Position numbers and translations under genes: made by a program. This document shows, piece after piece, positions 18,340-26,648 of a stretch of DNA of 64,000 bases. The notes under the pieces are model-generated. The model ran no database searches. It saw nothing but the letters and a program-made list of their open reading frames with translations, and was not told the DNA's origin. The stretch spans positions 2,470,789 through 2,534,788 of the forward strand of contig NZ_KE386569.1 of NCBI RefSeq assembly GCF_000427625.1. The letters run 5' to 3'. Origin of the DNA: Methylobacter luteus IMV-B-3098. Its GTDB lineage: Bacteria; Pseudomonadota; Gammaproteobacteria; Methylococcales; Methylomonadaceae. The first letter of the stretch is position 1, and each line of letters opens with the position of its first letter.

Positions 18340-18741
18340 AGTCCAATTGTATGTTTTAGATCCATGGCTTGGAGGGCATTAAGCCGCGCCAACAAAAATT
18401 AATAACCGAAGCTGAAGGTTATCCCCTTATAAACAATCTTTTTGTGAAAAAGTTCCTTATTATTTTATACAGATATTTCGACTGGCGGCATAGAGTAACT
18501 TCTGTATATAACGATGAGTTACCTGTGGATTACGGTGTGCACAATCTCAACAGCCAAGTTATCCACAAGCTGCGCACAGAATGTGGATAACATTAACCGC
18601 AAATTAGTATCTACTTCAAGCTGTTGATATTAAATAATAAATAACACTTATCAACAGGTCTTGTCGGCGTAATAGTAACAATAGGTTTTTAAATATTTTA
18701 TTTTGTTATGATTACAGTCGAGAAAATAAACGGTCATCGTC
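18340..18741. other. oriC: Candidate chromosomal origin (oriC): clustered DnaA boxes and AT-rich stretch
   Basis: A 402-base gene-free region between divergent genes. Perfect DnaA boxes: TTATCCACA at 18559-18567 and its inverse TGTGGATAA at 18582-18590. One-mismatch boxes: 18524-18532 (TGTGGATTA) and 18648-18656 (TTATCAACA). A weaker match is TGTGCACAA at 18536-18544. An AT-rich run follows at about 18621-18720. The rough base skew of flanking genes also changes polarity in this part of the window. The moxR operon promoter and the peptide transporter promoter must lie here too. The alternative is that the boxes only regulate transcription; the rpmH-dnaA gap has no good box. Confidence 0.6.
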
Positions 18742-20082
18742 ATGGATATCTATAAAACCAAACCGGGTTCATCTGATACGCTGCCAACCGGCATCCCTTA
18801 CATCGTCGGCAATGAAGCGGCCGAACGCTTCAGCTATTATGGGATGCGGGCCATTCTGGTAATTTTTATGACTCAGTATCTGGTGGACTCAGCGGGTCGG
18901 CCCGATGTCATGTCTGAAAATGAAGCCCAGGGCTATTTCCATTTATTTGTCTCGGCTGTGTATTTAATGCCGCTGTTCGGAGCTTTACTGGCTGACAGCT
19001 TGCTAGGCAAATACCGCACGATTATTTATTTATCGCTGATTTATTGCCTGGGGCATTTTGCCCTGGCGGTTGACGATACACGCATCGGTTTGCTGATCGG
19101 GCAGGGGCTGATCGCTATTGGTGCAGGGGGCATAAAACCTTGTGTTTCCGCAAATGTCGGCGATCAGTTTGGTGTGAATAACCGGCATTTAGTCGGTAAG
19201 GTCTTCAGCTGGTTTTATTTTTCCATCAACCTGGGCGCGTTCGCTGCTATGCTGGTTATTCCATGGCTGCTGCATCATTATGGTTCCTCGGTGGCCTTTG
19301 CCGCTCCCGGTTTTTTAATGCTGCTGGCCACGCTTACGTTCTGGTCGGGCCGTTACCGCTATGTGCATGTGCCGCCGGCCGGCATGGCATTTATCAGAGA
19401 GATGTTCAGCACTGTCGGCTTGACGACGCTAAAAAAGTTGGCGTCTGTTTACGCTTTTATTGCTATATTCTGGGCTTTATTCGAACAGATCGGCTCATCC
19501 TGGATATTGCAGGCGCAAAAAATGGACCTGATAGTTTTTGGAGTTGAACTGTTGCCATCGCAAATTCAGGCAGCCAATCCGCTACTGATCATGGTGCTGA
19601 CGCCGTTGTTTTCGTATGGGATTTACCCGTTTATAAACCGGTTTATTGAATTGACGGCACTGAGAAAAATGGTGATCGGTTTGTTCCTGACCGCGCTGGC
19701 TTTCGCCATTGCCGGTTTCATACAAATTGATATCGATAATGGTTTGGCTCCGTCTATTATCTGGCAACTGCCGGCATATTTGCTGCTGACGTCAGCCGAA
19801 GTCATGGTTTCGGTGACCTGTCTTGAGTTCTCTTACACTCAAGCGCCCAAGACTATGAAGTCATTTATCATGGCGTTTTATTTTCTGTCGGTAGCTGCCG
19901 GCAATCTGTTGACCAGCGCCGTCAATTTTTTGATCCAAAATGCCGATGGTTCCAGCAAACTGGCCGGTGCGGATTATTTCTGGTTTTTTGCCGGCTTAAT
20001 GTTGGTTACTGCTGTGCTGTTTTTGTTTTCGAGCCGTTACTACACTGAGCAGTCCTATTGGCAGGATGAGCAAAGTTCCTGA
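18742..20082 (+). CDS. POT/PTR family proton-dependent peptide transporter
   Basis: A 446-residue polytopic inner-membrane protein of the major facilitator fold with about 12 or more membrane segments. The POT signature NEAAERFSYYGMRAIL (ExxERFxYYG, proton coupling) is at residues 27-42, and GKVFSWFYFSINLGAF matches the second family motif. It probably imports di- or tripeptides with protons. It stands alone after the DnaA-box region; the next gene begins 55 bases downstream and may be a separate unit. Slightly shorter than the usual 480-500 residues. Confidence 0.9.
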   Translation: MDIYKTKPGSSDTLPTGIPYIVGNEAAERFSYYGMRAILVIFMTQYLVDSAGRPDVMSENEAQGYFHLFVSAVYLMPLFGALLADSLLGKYRTIIYLSLIYCLGHFALAVDDTRIGLLIGQGLIAIGAGGIKPCVSANVGDQFGVNNRHLVGKVFSWFYFSINLGAFAAMLVIPWLLHHYGSSVAFAAPGFLMLLATLTFWSGRYRYVHVPPAGMAFIREMFSTVGLTTLKKLASVYAFIAIFWALFEQIGSSWILQAQKMDLIVFGVELLPSQIQAANPLLIMVLTPLFSYGIYPFINRFIELTALRKMVIGLFLTALAFAIAGFIQIDIDNGLAPSIIWQLPAYLLLTSAEVMVSVTCLEFSYTQAPKTMKSFIMAFYFLSVAAGNLLTSAVNFLIQNADGSSKLAGADYFWFFAGLMLVTAVLFLFSSRYYTEQSYWQDEQSS

Positions 20083-20137
20083 TATCACCTATAATCTTTC
20101 AATCTTACTTTTATACATAAACATATTGGGGAGTGCG

Positions 20138-20713
20138 ATGCGATTTACACTGGTTTTTCTGGGAATCCTTTTTTCCGCCCATGCGTCTGCCGGCGTTTAT
20201 AAATGTACGGGTGCCGATGGTAAAACGGCTTATCAATCAAAGCCATGTGTAGAAGGACAACGTAATATCGAGCTGAATGTTAAAACCGGCGGCTCAACTG
20301 ATTTGGATGAACAACAAAAACAACAGCTGGAACAGCAGAAAAAACTTGATCAAGACAAGCTTGAACAAGAGAGGTTGAAACAAAGACAGGCGCAGTTAAA
20401 ACTGGCAGCCGCCAATGAAAGTGCCAAAAATCAGTTTCTAATCAAGAATAATCCAAAGAAGTTTTCAGCTTATGCAATTCCCCCTTATCAGCTTGATCAA
20501 CTGCCTGATGTGGTTAAAAATCACCAGAATCGTTTGCCGGATATTGAGCGTTTCAGAAGGCAGGCGGCAGAGCAGGCTCTAGCGACCGGGACGTGCAGCC
20601 GCGTTGAAGCATCGGAACTCAATGCAAGAAGCACCCAGGATGCGCTGGTCTTTTTGATCAATTGCAGCAGCGGCAAAAGTTTTTATTTTACCGAACAGGA
20701 ATTAACCAGATAA
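20138..20713 (+). CDS. DUF4124 domain protein, exported
   Basis: From the ATG at 20138 (GGGGAG upstream) the 191-residue protein has a signal peptide (MRFTLVFLGILFSAHASAG) then the DUF4124 domain VYKCTGADGKTAYQSKPC with its conserved cysteine pair, a Gln/Lys/Glu-rich coiled-coil-like stretch (about 60-105) and a C-terminal domain with two further cysteines (CSRVEASEL, INCSSGKSFYF). DUF4124 proteins are periplasmic and of unknown role. The longer frame to 20066 overlaps the transporter and lacks a signal-peptide start. Confidence 0.8.
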   Translation: MRFTLVFLGILFSAHASAGVYKCTGADGKTAYQSKPCVEGQRNIELNVKTGGSTDLDEQQKQQLEQQKKLDQDKLEQERLKQRQAQLKLAAANESAKNQFLIKNNPKKFSAYAIPPYQLDQLPDVVKNHQNRLPDIERFRRQAAEQALATGTCSRVEASELNARSTQDALVFLINCSSGKSFYFTEQELTR

Positions 20714-20720
20714 CTGCCCT

Positions 20721-21551
20721 ATGAATCCATCAAAAACCATATTGATCACGGGCTGCTCTAGCGGCATCGGTTATGTCACGGCCATCGAATTAAGAAAGCG
20801 CGGTCATAACGTCATAGCTTCGGCAAGAAAGCCTGAAGATGTCGCCAGATTAAGCAGGGAAGGATTTACCGCCGTACAGCTGGATCTGGCCGACAGCGAC
20901 AGCATCCGCCAGGCGGTTCGACAAGTGGTTGCATTAACGGATGGAAACATTGATGCGCTGTTTAATAACGGGGCATTCGGACAGCCCGGCGCTGTTGAGG
21001 ATTTAAGCCGCGATGTGCTGCGCTTCCAGTTTGAAACCAATCTGTTCGGCACCCATGAGCTGACTAGTCTGCTGATTCCCGTTATGCGCCAGCAGGGCCA
21101 TGGCCGCATTATTTACAATAGCTCAGTGTTGGGATTCGTCGCAATGACTTACCGCGGCGCTTACAACGCCAGCAAATTCGCGCTGGAAGGCCTGGCCGAT
21201 ACATTACGGCTCGAACTCCATGGCAGCAATATTCATATTTCGCTGATTGAGCCCGGTCCGATCTTGAGCGATTTCAGAAAAAACGCATTCGAGCTATACA
21301 AGAAAAATATTGATCCGACTCGCAGTGTCCATAAGGAAATCTACAAAAGTATGGAAGTACGCCTGCAGAAAGAGGGCGCTGCCGCGCCATTTACTTTGCC
21401 CCCTGAGGCCGTCGCCGAAAAAGTCGTTCATGCGCTGGAAGCCAAGCGGCCTAAACTGCGTTATTACGTCACTTTCCCGACTTATTTGTTCGGTTTTCTT
21501 AAACGCATGCTGCCCGTGTCATGGATGGATGGGCTGCTGCGAAAGGCGTGA
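20721..21551 (+). CDS. SDR family oxidoreductase
   Basis: A 276-residue short-chain dehydrogenase/reductase. NAD(P)-binding TGCSSGIG at 10-17, NNGAFG (the NNAG variant), the active Ser in YNSSVLGF, and catalytic YNASK followed by FALEGLADTLRLEL. The Arg-Lys at the end of beta-2 (ASARKPED) suggests NADPH. The C-terminal hydrophobic part (TFPTYLFGFLKRMLPVSWMDGLLR) resembles the membrane-associated branch. The substrate is unknown. It starts seven bases after the DUF4124 gene and is followed three bases later by the CPXCG gene. Confidence 0.88.
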   Translation: MNPSKTILITGCSSGIGYVTAIELRKRGHNVIASARKPEDVARLSREGFTAVQLDLADSDSIRQAVRQVVALTDGNIDALFNNGAFGQPGAVEDLSRDVLRFQFETNLFGTHELTSLLIPVMRQQGHGRIIYNSSVLGFVAMTYRGAYNASKFALEGLADTLRLELHGSNIHISLIEPGPILSDFRKNAFELYKKNIDPTRSVHKEIYKSMEVRLQKEGAAAPFTLPPEAVAEKVVHALEAKRPKLRYYVTFPTYLFGFLKRMLPVSWMDGLLRKA

Positions 21552-21554
21552 AAT

Positions 21555-21746
21555 ATGCACGGCTTGAAAGAAGTCGACGTGATCTGTCCTTATTGCGGTC
21601 AATCCATTGATATTATTGTGGATACTACTTTGGACGCACAGGAATATTACGAGGATTGCCCAGTTTGTTGCGCGCCTATTTTATTTTTATTGTCTGTCGA
21701 TGAAACCGGAGAAATCTATCTCGATCTTAAAAGGGATGATGAGTAA
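21555..21746 (+). CDS. CPXCG-motif cysteine-rich protein
   Basis: A 63-residue protein with ICPYCG near the N-terminus and CPVCCAPI in the middle, together a likely zinc-binding C-X2-C/C-X2-C site. This fits the small CPXCG family of unknown function found widely in gammaproteobacteria. It is translationally close to the SDR gene (three bases between). The rest is acidic. Confidence 0.8.
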   Translation: MHGLKEVDVICPYCGQSIDIIVDTTLDAQEYYEDCPVCCAPILFLLSVDETGEIYLDLKRDDE

Positions 21747-21902
21747 TATTCATTCTCATTCAGTTTTAAATTTTTTCTGTGCTAAAATGCCGCGCTCTGC
21801 GTAGCCATTATTAATTTGAATTCTTGCTTTCCCGCATAAACTCTCATTTTAATCGTTATGTCTGAACACTATAAATAACAATATCTGAGGTTTACTAGCC
21901 AA

Positions 21903-22286
21903 ATGAAAGCATTAAAAAAAATCGCGGTTTCTTTATTTGTAGCCATTTCCCTGGCTTCAGCTTCCACAGCTTTTGCTAAAAATCCTACAGGCGAAGAAGT
22001 GAAAGTGGCTATCGATGACACTGTTGCTAAAGTAGAAGAATCTATTGCCGCCATCGAAAAAGGCGCCGACAACGAAGCCGTTATGTCATTGATTAATGAC
22101 GCGCGCCAACTGCAAAAAAATATTTCCAACAATGAACTGGATTTAAAACGCAATAAAGCCAGTTCCAAATTAAAAGCAGCACGTATTGAAGCCAGCAAAA
22201 ATGAAATGCAGGCCTCTGAACAGTTGTTGAAAGAAGCTTTAGCCGGCTTTCAAGAAATAAAGGAAATATACGCTAAAACTCACTAA
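21903..22286 (+). CDS. Secreted helical protein, paralogue 1
   Basis: A 127-residue protein with a signal peptide cleaved after STAFA (about residue 25). The mature part is predicted all-helical and highly charged (VAKVEESIAAIEKGADNEAVMSLINDARQLQKNI..., KLKAARIEASKNEMQASEQLLKEALAGF). No cysteine or heme motif. It resembles its neighbour at 22530-22916 in length, signal peptide and the shared KASSKLKAAR / KANNKLKSAR stretch, so the two are tandem paralogues. The ATG is preceded by CTGAGG. Function unknown; a periplasmic helical bundle or metal-binding protein is possible. Confidence 0.75.
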   Translation: MKALKKIAVSLFVAISLASASTAFAKNPTGEEVKVAIDDTVAKVEESIAAIEKGADNEAVMSLINDARQLQKNISNNELDLKRNKASSKLKAARIEASKNEMQASEQLLKEALAGFQEIKEIYAKTH

Positions 22287-22529
22287 TGCCTATCAGGTCG
22301 GATTTGATTATTTATAATTGAATCTGGCCTTTCTATAATTAGCAGCAGCTTTATTTTTTTAAGGCTCTAAATTTCCCCACCTAATCTAATCTTTTTCGGT
22401 CGCCTTAACGATTGAAAATCTCCAAAATGTGTTAGAATTATCGCCGGTAGATAACTCTTAACCATGCAAATCGCTAGTTATACTGCCGATATAACTCGAA
22501 ATAACTACAACTTGTGGGATTAGTGCAAT

Positions 22530-22916
22530 ATGAAAATCTTAAAAAAAGTCTTACTGTCTTTATTGATTGCAGCCTCAATGGGAGCTGTTTCAACTTCAGC
22601 TGTTGCGGAAGGAGATAAAGGCAGAATCGTGTACGCGCCTGCTGACGCGATTAATATGACTCTGGATAAAATCAAAGCTGCAATTGATGCAATCAAAAAC
22701 GGCTCAGAAGGCGCGGCTGTTGCTGAATTGATTAAAGAAGCATCAGATACAAGCAAAGAAATCAATGCTAATGATAAAGTAGACGTAGCACGCTCAAAAG
22801 CGAACAACAAGCTGAAAAGTGCACGCAATCATGCTAAAAACAATTCTTTGCAAGAAGCAGAGCAAGAATTGCAAAATGCTGAAAAAGCTTTCAACGATCT
22901 GAAAGGATTGCTGTAA
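22530..22916 (+). CDS. Secreted helical protein, paralogue 2
   Basis: A 128-residue exported protein with a signal peptide ending near AVAEG. The helical region has LDKIKAAIDAIKNGSEGAAVAELIKEAS followed by ANNKLKSARNHAKNNSLQEAEQELQNAEKAF, mirroring the preceding gene. The pair is separated by 243 bases, each with its own leader, so each may have its own promoter. A strong hairpin follows the stop codon. No known family recognised with confidence. Confidence 0.75.
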   Translation: MKILKKVLLSLLIAASMGAVSTSAVAEGDKGRIVYAPADAINMTLDKIKAAIDAIKNGSEGAAVAELIKEASDTSKEINANDKVDVARSKANNKLKSARNHAKNNSLQEAEQELQNAEKAFNDLKGLL

Positions 22917-22924
22917 GAACATCA

Positions 22925-22970
22925 AGCTATATCAGGACAACTTTCAGAGTCCTGATATAGCTGCTCCTTT
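22925..22970 (+). terminator. Hairpin terminator after the second secreted paralogue
   Basis: Perfect 14-bp stem AGCTATATCAGGAC/GTCCTGATATAGCT (22925-22938 and 22949-22962) with a 10-base loop, then GCTCCTTTT. The T-run is short, but the position 9 bases after the stop codon fits a terminator. Confidence 0.7.
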
Positions 22971-23336
22971 TCCCCGACATACTTCCTTAATTTCTGATTA
23001 TTTTCCCCGCGTTAGGGAAAGTAAAAATATCAACCACATCAATAAATTAAGTTATTGAAAATGTAAAAATGGTGTAAAAGCCTCTATTTCATTTTCAAAA
23101 ACAAATTTTATCACCATTAATAACCGGCCAATTGCAGCTGTAGTGATTTCGTCTGATAGCGGTTGCTAAATTCAAGTTGCTGCTTAACCAAATCAGACTT
23201 CAGCCATTTATTTTTGAACGGATACAGCCGAATGCCTCGAAGCATCAGTTAATAGGCATGCCATGTCCATGTCATAGCTTAGGCAGGTTACTGGATAACC
23301 CCATGCTATCCTGAACAGTTTATGTGGATAGAAAAT
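22971..23336. other. Intergenic stretch with no gene seen
   Basis: About 365 bases between the terminator and the stop codon of the minus-strand gene at 23337. It is AT-rich near 23020-23120. I see no reading frame with start and codon pattern, no tRNA-like fold and no repeat shared with the rest of the window. Confidence 0.5.
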
Positions 23337-23903
23337 CTATCTTTCTTCTGTGTTTTGATTAGAAATCTGATCCATTGCTTCTAAATCAGTCGGTGACGTT
23401 TTATCAATTGAACTCTTCCTGCACATCTTGGCGACAAACTCCATTTTTTGTTGAATCTCATGGGGTGGAAGTGTGCCCGTGCTTTGAACTTTCTGAAGCA
23501 GCTTAAAATCTTCATAACTCAGACGGCCGTACATATGCTTACTGGCACAGCTACAGTAGGCCATGATTAAATTTTCTGGCACACCGTAATTTTGGATGGA
23601 AACTCGTTGACTGTGATAACAACTCGCATAAATTGATTGCACAAGTTCCTTTTCAAACTCACTTGTGCCAGCTAAAGTGTGAGGTTCATCGAACGCTGGT
23701 GTACTAGCGTAGTCTCTATAAGAGTATCTACCATATTCTTCTCCTGAGGCAATAAGGGGATGGCATTGCAGACTTACCAGGGCCAAAGCTGATATTGTCA
23801 AGCATTGCCGGATTCTAAATGGCCTCTTATATCTGTTAGCGAGATGCAAGGCTCCAGTTAACACACCGCAAGATAGTAAATATACAATCATAATTCCAGG
23901 CAT
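23337..23903 (-). CDS. Hypothetical exported protein with conserved cysteines
   Basis: A 188-residue protein, not recognised. It has a hydrophobic N-terminus (GIMIVYLLSCGVLTGALHL), a second hydrophobic stretch (CLTISALALVSLQCHPLIASGEE) that could be the true signal peptide if translation starts inside, and a C-terminal domain with cysteines at ASCYHSQR, AYCSCASKHMYG and KMCRKSS. Four or five cysteines in an exported domain suggest disulfides. The start at 23903 is uncertain. It stands alone and diverges from the OmpA-like gene. Confidence 0.55.
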   Translation of the reverse strand: MPGIMIVYLLSCGVLTGALHLANRYKRPFRIRQCLTISALALVSLQCHPLIASGEEYGRYSYRDYASTPAFDEPHTLAGTSEFEKELVQSIYASCYHSQRVSIQNYGVPENLIMAYCSCASKHMYGRLSYEDFKLLQKVQSTGTLPPHEIQQKMEFVAKMCRKSSIDKTSPTDLEAMDQISNQNTEER

Positions 23904-24120
23904 GGTTTAAATAAGGTGCAACAGGATCAAGAATAAAATAATGTTTTTTAGAGCTTGAAGTGGCAAAATCTAAAAATCATTTTATATCAGTATAGCTTAT
24001 ATACTTCGCATGAAACCGTGACCGATATTGAGATTTCTCTCTCGGCTCGGGTCCAAGTCGAGGAAAAGAGGATTTACGCTAGCCGAAGTGAATTCTACGG
24101 AACAACTGGAGTATTTCATA

Positions 24121-24921
24121 ATGCGCAGAGCCATTACCGCGATTTCATTTACGTTGTCTGGAGCATCAGTACTGATTTTTATTTCAGCGCTATTAATTCC
24201 TATACTGAGAGAATCGGCTCCACAGAGGGAGAATAGCAAAACAGATGTCTATAAATCGTCCAGCTCCCTTAAGAAAACTATCGAAAAACCGAAACTGGAA
24301 CAAACGCAGAGCCCCGCTGTCACTAATAAAACAGAATCATCCATAAAACAGTTTAAGGGCGTTGTCGGTCTTCCATCGTCTGCTACGTCAAATAATAACG
24401 AAGTTGATAATAACCGGAAGGATTTGAGTGCTATACAATCACTACAAACCTCTCCTGAAACAACTATTTCACGAATCCGTGAGAAATCGCCAGAACCGGT
24501 AAATCCAATGGACACAGAGGAAAAACGCTCTTCTCAGCACAAACCGATGCGCCTACTCGTTCTCGGCGGAGGCTCGTTTTCTCCGGGGCAGATAAAACCT
24601 GATGCAAACGCACAAAAAGCAATCGATGGAATTATTCCACTTATCAAAGGGCGGTCCTTGGATAAGGTCATCGTTGAGGGACATGCCGACAAATCGATAC
24701 CGGATGGCTTTAGCCCTATTCAAGCTTTTAAATGGAATAAAATCATCTCAATGCAGCGTGCAAAGGCAATCGCCCTAGTGCTGAAGCAAAAAGGAGTCGC
24801 CAGCGACAGAATCATTATTAAGGGCCTTGGCGATACTGTTCCGCTTGCTTCCAACCTTACTAGAGAAGGGCGGTCGAAGAATCGTCGAGTAGAGATAATA
24901 CTCACTCCTACTCGAGAGTAA
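24121..24921 (+). CDS. OmpA-like C-terminal domain protein, membrane-anchored
   Basis: From the ATG at 24121 (CTGGAG upstream) the 266-residue product has one N-terminal membrane segment (AISFTLSGASVLIFISALLIPIL), a Ser/Lys-rich linker of about 110 residues, and a C-terminal OmpA-like domain with VIVEGHADK, MQRAKAIALVLKQKGVASDRIIIKGLGD and REGRSKNRRVEIIL. This domain binds peptidoglycan in known members. The layout (inner-membrane anchor plus OmpA domain) is like MotB-type or TolR-like partners rather than a porin. It is upstream of the ExeA-like ATPase, another peptidoglycan-linked family, so the pair might work together. Confidence 0.72.
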   Translation: MRRAITAISFTLSGASVLIFISALLIPILRESAPQRENSKTDVYKSSSSLKKTIEKPKLEQTQSPAVTNKTESSIKQFKGVVGLPSSATSNNNEVDNNRKDLSAIQSLQTSPETTISRIREKSPEPVNPMDTEEKRSSQHKPMRLLVLGGGSFSPGQIKPDANAQKAIDGIIPLIKGRSLDKVIVEGHADKSIPDGFSPIQAFKWNKIISMQRAKAIALVLKQKGVASDRIIIKGLGDTVPLASNLTREGRSKNRRVEIILTPTRE

Positions 24922-24926
24922 TATTT

Positions 24927-25165
24927 AAAAACCAGGATAGTCTGGTCAGTGAGCCGCTGGATGCCAGTGATGGGCTTTTGCTTTTTCTCACACAGAATTG
25001 CACATCACCTCTGAATCGTCCGGCAGAATTTTTGTTTAAAGGGATATTAAGAAGTATTTTCTCAACAAGGGCAGTCGTTGCCTGTTGATTATAGATGAAG
25101 TGCATAAGATTTCAGACGCTGTACTGAAGCGTATCCATCTTTTGAATAATATGGAACAAGGTAGT
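24927..25165 (+). pseudogene. Decayed partial copy of the ExeA-like ATPase gene
   Basis: This stretch aligns by eye with 25373-25622 inside the following ATPase gene: shared blocks include GCTTTTTCTCACACAG, CGGCAGAATTTTTGTTT, TGCCTGTTGATTATAGATGA and GTGCATAAGATTTCAGA. The copy has a one-base loss after CACACAG, an in-frame stop in TTTGTTTAAAGG, and small deletions near 25060, so it cannot encode protein. It ends exactly where the intact gene's start codon begins, which extends the open frame artificially back to 25085. The likely history is tandem duplication followed by loss of the first copy's outer parts. Confidence 0.8.
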
Positions 25166-26227
25166 ATGTATACAAATCATTTTTCATTACAAAGCCTGCC
25201 GTTTGAAAACGTTTCTGATCCAGCATGTTTTTTCGAACAAGGCGATTATAGCCGTGTGCTCAGCCGCATCATCGATAGCTTATGGGCGGGAAGAGGCTTA
25301 ATGGTGGTGGTGGGGCCAATTGGCACAGGAAAAACCACCTTGAGCCAAAAACTCATAGTGTCTATCCCTGAGAAAACCAGAATCATTTGGTTGGGTGAGC
25401 CGCCGGATACCAGTGAAGAGTTGTTGCTTTTTCTCACACAGGAATTGCACATCACCCCTGAATCGTCCGGCAGAATTTTTGTTTTAAGAGATATTAAGGA
25501 GTATTTGCTCAAACTCAATAACGAGGGCAATCGCTGCCTGTTGATTATAGATGAGGTGCATAAGATTTCAGATGATGTACTGGAGTGCATCCGGCTCTTG
25601 AATAATCTTGAATATGGTAGTATTAAACTTATCCAAATGCTCCTGATTGGGCAGGAGGAATTCCTCGATAAACTGTCCCGGCCTGATCTGGAGTCGTTTA
25701 AACAGCGCATTGCCTGGCTAGAGGCTATTGGCAGAATGACTCCTTTGCAAACACATGAATATATTAAGCATCGATTGAAAGTAGCGGGGAGTCAGTCAAA
25801 AATTTTTACTGATGATGCTATTGAAACTGTCGTAGGCGCTGCTCGAGGCACTCCTCGCTTAGTTAATACGTTTTGCGATAGAGCCCTTCGTGTCAGCTAT
25901 GAATCCAACAAAACTATAGTTGATCTGGATAGTGTGAGACGGGCGGCCGATGAAATAGGGTTGGGGAGCGAAGTTTATTTATGGCTGACGAACCGTCGGG
26001 GAGAGAAAACGGCGCAAAATGGTGCACCGCAAGCTCCATCCTTAAAGGACAAATCCAACGCGGCTGCATCCAATCCAAGAAGAAGAGAAACAGCTCCTGT
26101 TGACAAACCCCGGTCAGCAGCACGTACACATCAGGATAATTCCTCGTGGACGATTCCGATATTGCTGCTGTGTGGCTCTATTGTATTGTTTGCGGCGAGT
26201 CTTTGGTTTTACATAGTACACACGTGA
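25166..26227 (+). CDS. ExeA/GspA-like AAA ATPase
   Basis: A 353-residue ATPase beginning MYTNHFSLQSLPFENVSDPACFF, the usual ExeA opening. Walker A GPIGTGKTT (50-58), Walker B CLLIIDEVHKIS, a sensor region LLIGQEEFLDKL and the RGTPRLVNTFCDRAL motif are intact. One membrane segment lies at the very C-terminus (IPILLLCGSIVLFAASLWFYIV). Full ExeA/GspA proteins carry a periplasmic peptidoglycan-binding domain after the membrane segment; here the protein ends there, so it is a short form. ExeA helps assemble the secretin of type II secretion through peptidoglycan. No secretion genes are in the window. Confidence 0.85.
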   Translation: MYTNHFSLQSLPFENVSDPACFFEQGDYSRVLSRIIDSLWAGRGLMVVVGPIGTGKTTLSQKLIVSIPEKTRIIWLGEPPDTSEELLLFLTQELHITPESSGRIFVLRDIKEYLLKLNNEGNRCLLIIDEVHKISDDVLECIRLLNNLEYGSIKLIQMLLIGQEEFLDKLSRPDLESFKQRIAWLEAIGRMTPLQTHEYIKHRLKVAGSQSKIFTDDAIETVVGAARGTPRLVNTFCDRALRVSYESNKTIVDLDSVRRAADEIGLGSEVYLWLTNRRGEKTAQNGAPQAPSLKDKSNAAASNPRRRETAPVDKPRSAARTHQDNSSWTIPILLLCGSIVLFAASLWFYIVHT

Positions 26228-26648
26228 GCGGAAACTCGACATTTTAACTTCTGAAATCTTGTGGCAGTTGTAGTTCGCTCATTGCGTGGAGTCCCAAACC
26301 TAGCTCTCGCTATCAGGGACGTTCAGCTAACGAATGAATAGAGGGATTACTATCGTGTCGTTGATAATTCGATGCCACTATTGATTTTATGCACTCCGAG
26401 CATCGAATAATATAAATGTAGCGGCTACAAGCCTTTTTCAAACAATTGTAGTGTAAATGGGCTGCTTGAATGAGTCGTAATGGATAAAAGCAGCGCCAAC
26501 TAACTCTATATTGACTTGAAAAACATTATTTTACTGTCATTGACAGGTTGACTAAATCTTTGAATTAAATTGCGACAATTAGATTGCAAATTATTGCAAT
26601 TGTAATTTAATGGATTATGAAACGAGTTGGAATGGCGTGACACAACGA
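26228..26648. other. Intergenic stretch with no gene seen
   Basis: About 420 bases between the ExeA-like gene and the stop codon of mnmE. AT-rich, particularly 26500-26620. No reading frame, tRNA-like structure or strong hairpin was recognised; it may contain decayed sequence from the neighbouring variable region. Confidence 0.5.

Noticed and set aside
23955-24236. 93-codon plus-strand frame before the OmpA-like gene
   Set aside because: Overlaps the signal-anchor part of the OmpA-like gene in another frame and has no features of its own.
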